Part shown: positions 4,856 to 6,419 of the stretch, piece by piece | How the letters are laid out: every line of letters starts with the position of its first letter | Position numbering within the stretch: the first letter of the stretch is position 1 | DNA from: Chloroflexota bacterium | GTDB lineage: Bacteria > Chloroflexota > Dehalococcoidia > Lucifugimonadales > JACPCL1 | Assembly (NCBI GenBank): GCA_016210395.1 | Contig: JACQUI010000269.1 | Location: 1 to 6,419, forward strand | Reading direction: 5' to 3' | Length of the DNA: 6,419 bases | Made by a program: the position numbers and the translations under genes | The notes under the pieces: model-generated | Databases searched by the model: none | What the model was told of the DNA's origin: nothing | The model's input: the letters and a program-made list of their open reading frames with translations, nothing else

Positions 4856-6419
4856 TCATGGCCGCCGGCGGGCGCGGCGCTTCGCCTCCAGCCATCGCTC
4901 CGTGGGTGACGCCGACTCGCTTTGCGGCACGGGCGGCCCCTCCCTGGGTTGCTGCCTGGTGGAAGGCTCAGGGCGGGGACGGGGCCTCTGGGGCGGAGGC
5001 AAGGGCGCATCAGCCTTCTCCTGAGCGGCGGGTCTCGCAGACCTCCTGTCCTCTATGCCTGCCGCCGGCTGTGGCGGGGGCGCGTGCTCTATATGCGCCA
5101 CGGCGCGGGCGTGTCCCGCCCGGTGCCGGCGCATCCTGGCCAGGATTGGGGATGCCTCCTGGGGCTCCACGCGCGCCCGCCTTGCGCCCACCCAGGCGCG
5201 GGCGGCGGCGGTCCACTCGGCAAGGTCCGCCCGGCGGAGGTTGAGACGCCGCACCGCCACGTCCAGGGGCAGCAAGAGCGTGGCGGCCATCAGCAGCCAC
5301 CAGGCGAGCGGAACACGGCCATAGGCAGGCGGCAGGTCCGGGGCGAAGGCCTCCTGCGGCTGCGCCAACGTCCGCCCGCCTGTGGCAGTCGCGACTTGGC
5401 CCAGCAGCCTGCCTCCCTGGTCGAAGCCGGGCTGCGGGCCTATGTCCCCATACTCAGGCGGGTAGGGGACCACGAGCCCTCCGACGGTGGAGCGCCGCGC
5501 GCCGTCCGCGCCTTGCTCGGTCACGGTGACCAGGTAAGCGCCCTGGCTTGTGGCGGGGAACCGCGCCTCATAGCGTCCCGGCGCCACGGCCTTCAAGGGC
5601 ACATCCACGCCGGACAGGTCCGGGTCGGCCACGCGCGCCGTGAGGGTCGAACCGTGCTCCGTCTCGCCTTCCACGCTGAGGACCGCTTCGCTGCCCACGA
5701 CCGCCCCGCGCACCTGAAAAGGCGCTTCCTCCGGCGGCAGCGTCCAGTCCACCAGCGCCGACCAGAAGACGCCGCCGCGCTCCCAGCCAGTGAGTCCCGC
5801 CGACCAGCGGCCCTCGGAGTCGCTGGTCCAGGCAGCGGCCCGGCCAAGGCCGAACTGCCATTGGGCCAGCAGCGGGTCTCCCCGCGAGGAGACCAGGATG
5901 GCCTGCGCCGCGCCCTTGGTCTGGGTGACCACGTACCCGCCGAGGGTGGGGAATTGCCCGCCTGTCACCGTCAGGACGGGGCTGCTGCCTGCCACCAGCG
6001 GCTCCACCGGCTCTTCGACGATCGGATGGCTGGCGGCCAGCTTCGTCTCGTCGGTCATGATACGCGGGATGTCCCTGGCCCGGTCCGTGTAGTAGAAGCG
6101 GCCCTGGCCCTGCTCTGCCAGCCACTGAAGCAGAGGCACGTCTGCGCCCTGCCCCACGGCGATAGTCGAGAGGGTCATGTTGCGCTCTCGCATCCGGGCC
6201 AGCACGCCCGGGTAGTCGCCCTGCTGGGACTGGCCGTCGGTGAGCAGGATGATATGTTTGCCGGGCGCTTCCGCGCTCTCCAGGGTCTGCTGCGCGGTTG
6301 CAAGCGCCGGATAGATATCTGTGCCGCCGTCAGCCACCAGCGTGCCGACCGCCCTCTGCATCGCATTGCGGTTGGGGCCGAGCTCCTGGATGGGGACGAG
6401 CCACCAGTGCTGTGCGTCG
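4856..6419 (-). CDS. VWA-domain membrane protein, C-terminal 520 residues (5' end outside window)
   Basis: The frame is open through the right edge, so this is partial; the first visible residues read DAQHWW and an internal ATG lies at 6361. Numbering from the edge, residues 1-100 are the second half of a von Willebrand factor A domain: GGGTDIYPAL-like ADGGTDIYPAL carries the metal-site Thr33, and IILLTDGQSQ carries Asp61. The DxSxS part of the metal site must lie outside. Next comes a segment (about 140-250) with LGGYVVT, SSRGDPLLAQWQFGLGR and WTSDSEGRW, known from large membrane VWA proteins that carry a class I glutamine-amidotransferase-like region. A beta-rich segment follows (about 250-330). 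One transmembrane helix, LAWWLLMAATLLLPLDVAV (near 371-390), precedes a tail of about 128 residues that is rich in Pro, Arg, Gln and Ala and ends in a basic cluster. The tail is probably cytosolic and disordered. Function is unknown; such proteins are BatA-like and bind partners at the membrane. Confidence 0.88.
   Translation of the reverse strand, partial: DAQHWWLVPIQELGPNRNAMQRAVGTLVADGGTDIYPALATAQQTLESAEAPGKHIILLTDGQSQQGDYPGVLARMRERNMTLSTIAVGQGADVPLLQWLAEQGQGRFYYTDRARDIPRIMTDETKLAASHPIVEEPVEPLVAGSSPVLTVTGGQFPTLGGYVVTQTKGAAQAILVSSRGDPLLAQWQFGLGRAAAWTSDSEGRWSAGLTGWERGGVFWSALVDWTLPPEEAPFQVRGAVVGSEAVLSVEGETEHGSTLTARVADPDLSGVDVPLKAVAPGRYEARFPATSQGAYLVTVTEQGADGARRSTVGGLVVPYPPEYGDIGPQPGFDQGGRLLGQVATATGGRTLAQPQEAFAPDLPPAYGRVPLAWWLLMAATLLLPLDVAVRRLNLRRADLAEWTAAARAWVGARRARVEPQEASPILARMRRHRAGHARAVAHIEHAPPPQPAAGIEDRRSARPAAQEKADAPLPPPQRPRPRPEPSTRQQPREGPPVPQSESASPTERWLEAKRRARRRP

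Noticed and set aside
4777..5244. 155-residue plus-strand open frame after the glycosyltransferase
   Set aside because: It lies mostly antisense to the tail of the VWA gene, is made of Ala/Pro/Arg/Gly runs and has no domain or ribosome site.
5568..6125. 185-residue minus-strand open frame in another phase of the VWA gene
   Set aside because: The other frame carries the clear VWA motifs and runs across the whole region; this one is Gly/Arg/Pro-rich and motif-free.

Overview
The window comes from a GC-rich bacterial chromosome. The best clues to the host are the purH variant motifs (KHTNPCC, GPGQPNRV) and the large membrane-anchored VWA protein. Both, together with a DPM1/ALG5-like glycosyltransferase, remind me of Chloroflexota (Dehalococcoidia-like lineages). 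This is an inference from memory of family members, not a search result, and I hold it only moderately.

Layout, left to right. (1) 1-442: the 3' end of an unrecognised plus-strand ORF whose start lies outside the window. (2) 457-990: a histidine phosphatase superfamily protein in which the usual RHG motif reads THS. (3) 1016-1643: a toxin-antitoxin pair, made of a 62-residue charged antitoxin-like protein overlapping a 151-residue PIN-domain (VapC-type) RNase. (4) 1730-3286: purH, the bifunctional enzyme for the last two steps of de novo IMP synthesis. (5) 3335-4008: a second, unrelated toxin-antitoxin pair, with an SpoVT/AbrB-fold antitoxin and a 130-residue PIN toxin. (6) 4012-4749: a family 2 glycosyltransferase that starts 3 bases after the second toxin stops. 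(7) 4750-4855: a short spacer between convergent genes holding one weak hairpin. (8) 4856-6419, minus strand: the C-terminal 520 residues of a VWA-domain membrane protein that continues past the right edge.

The housekeeping gene purH sits between two independent PIN toxin-antitoxin modules. These modules, and the region left of purH, use visibly more A/T at third codon positions than purH, the glycosyltransferase or the VWA gene, which fits insertion of mobile cargo into a more stable backbone. No transposase, integrase, att site, CRISPR array, tRNA or rRNA is visible.

I see no clear case for a wholly new multi-gene system. The points most worth a second look are the antitoxin-like protein without a visible DNA-binding fold, the repeat-rich and nearly leaderless promoter of the second module, and the probable read-through of that module into the glycosyltransferase.
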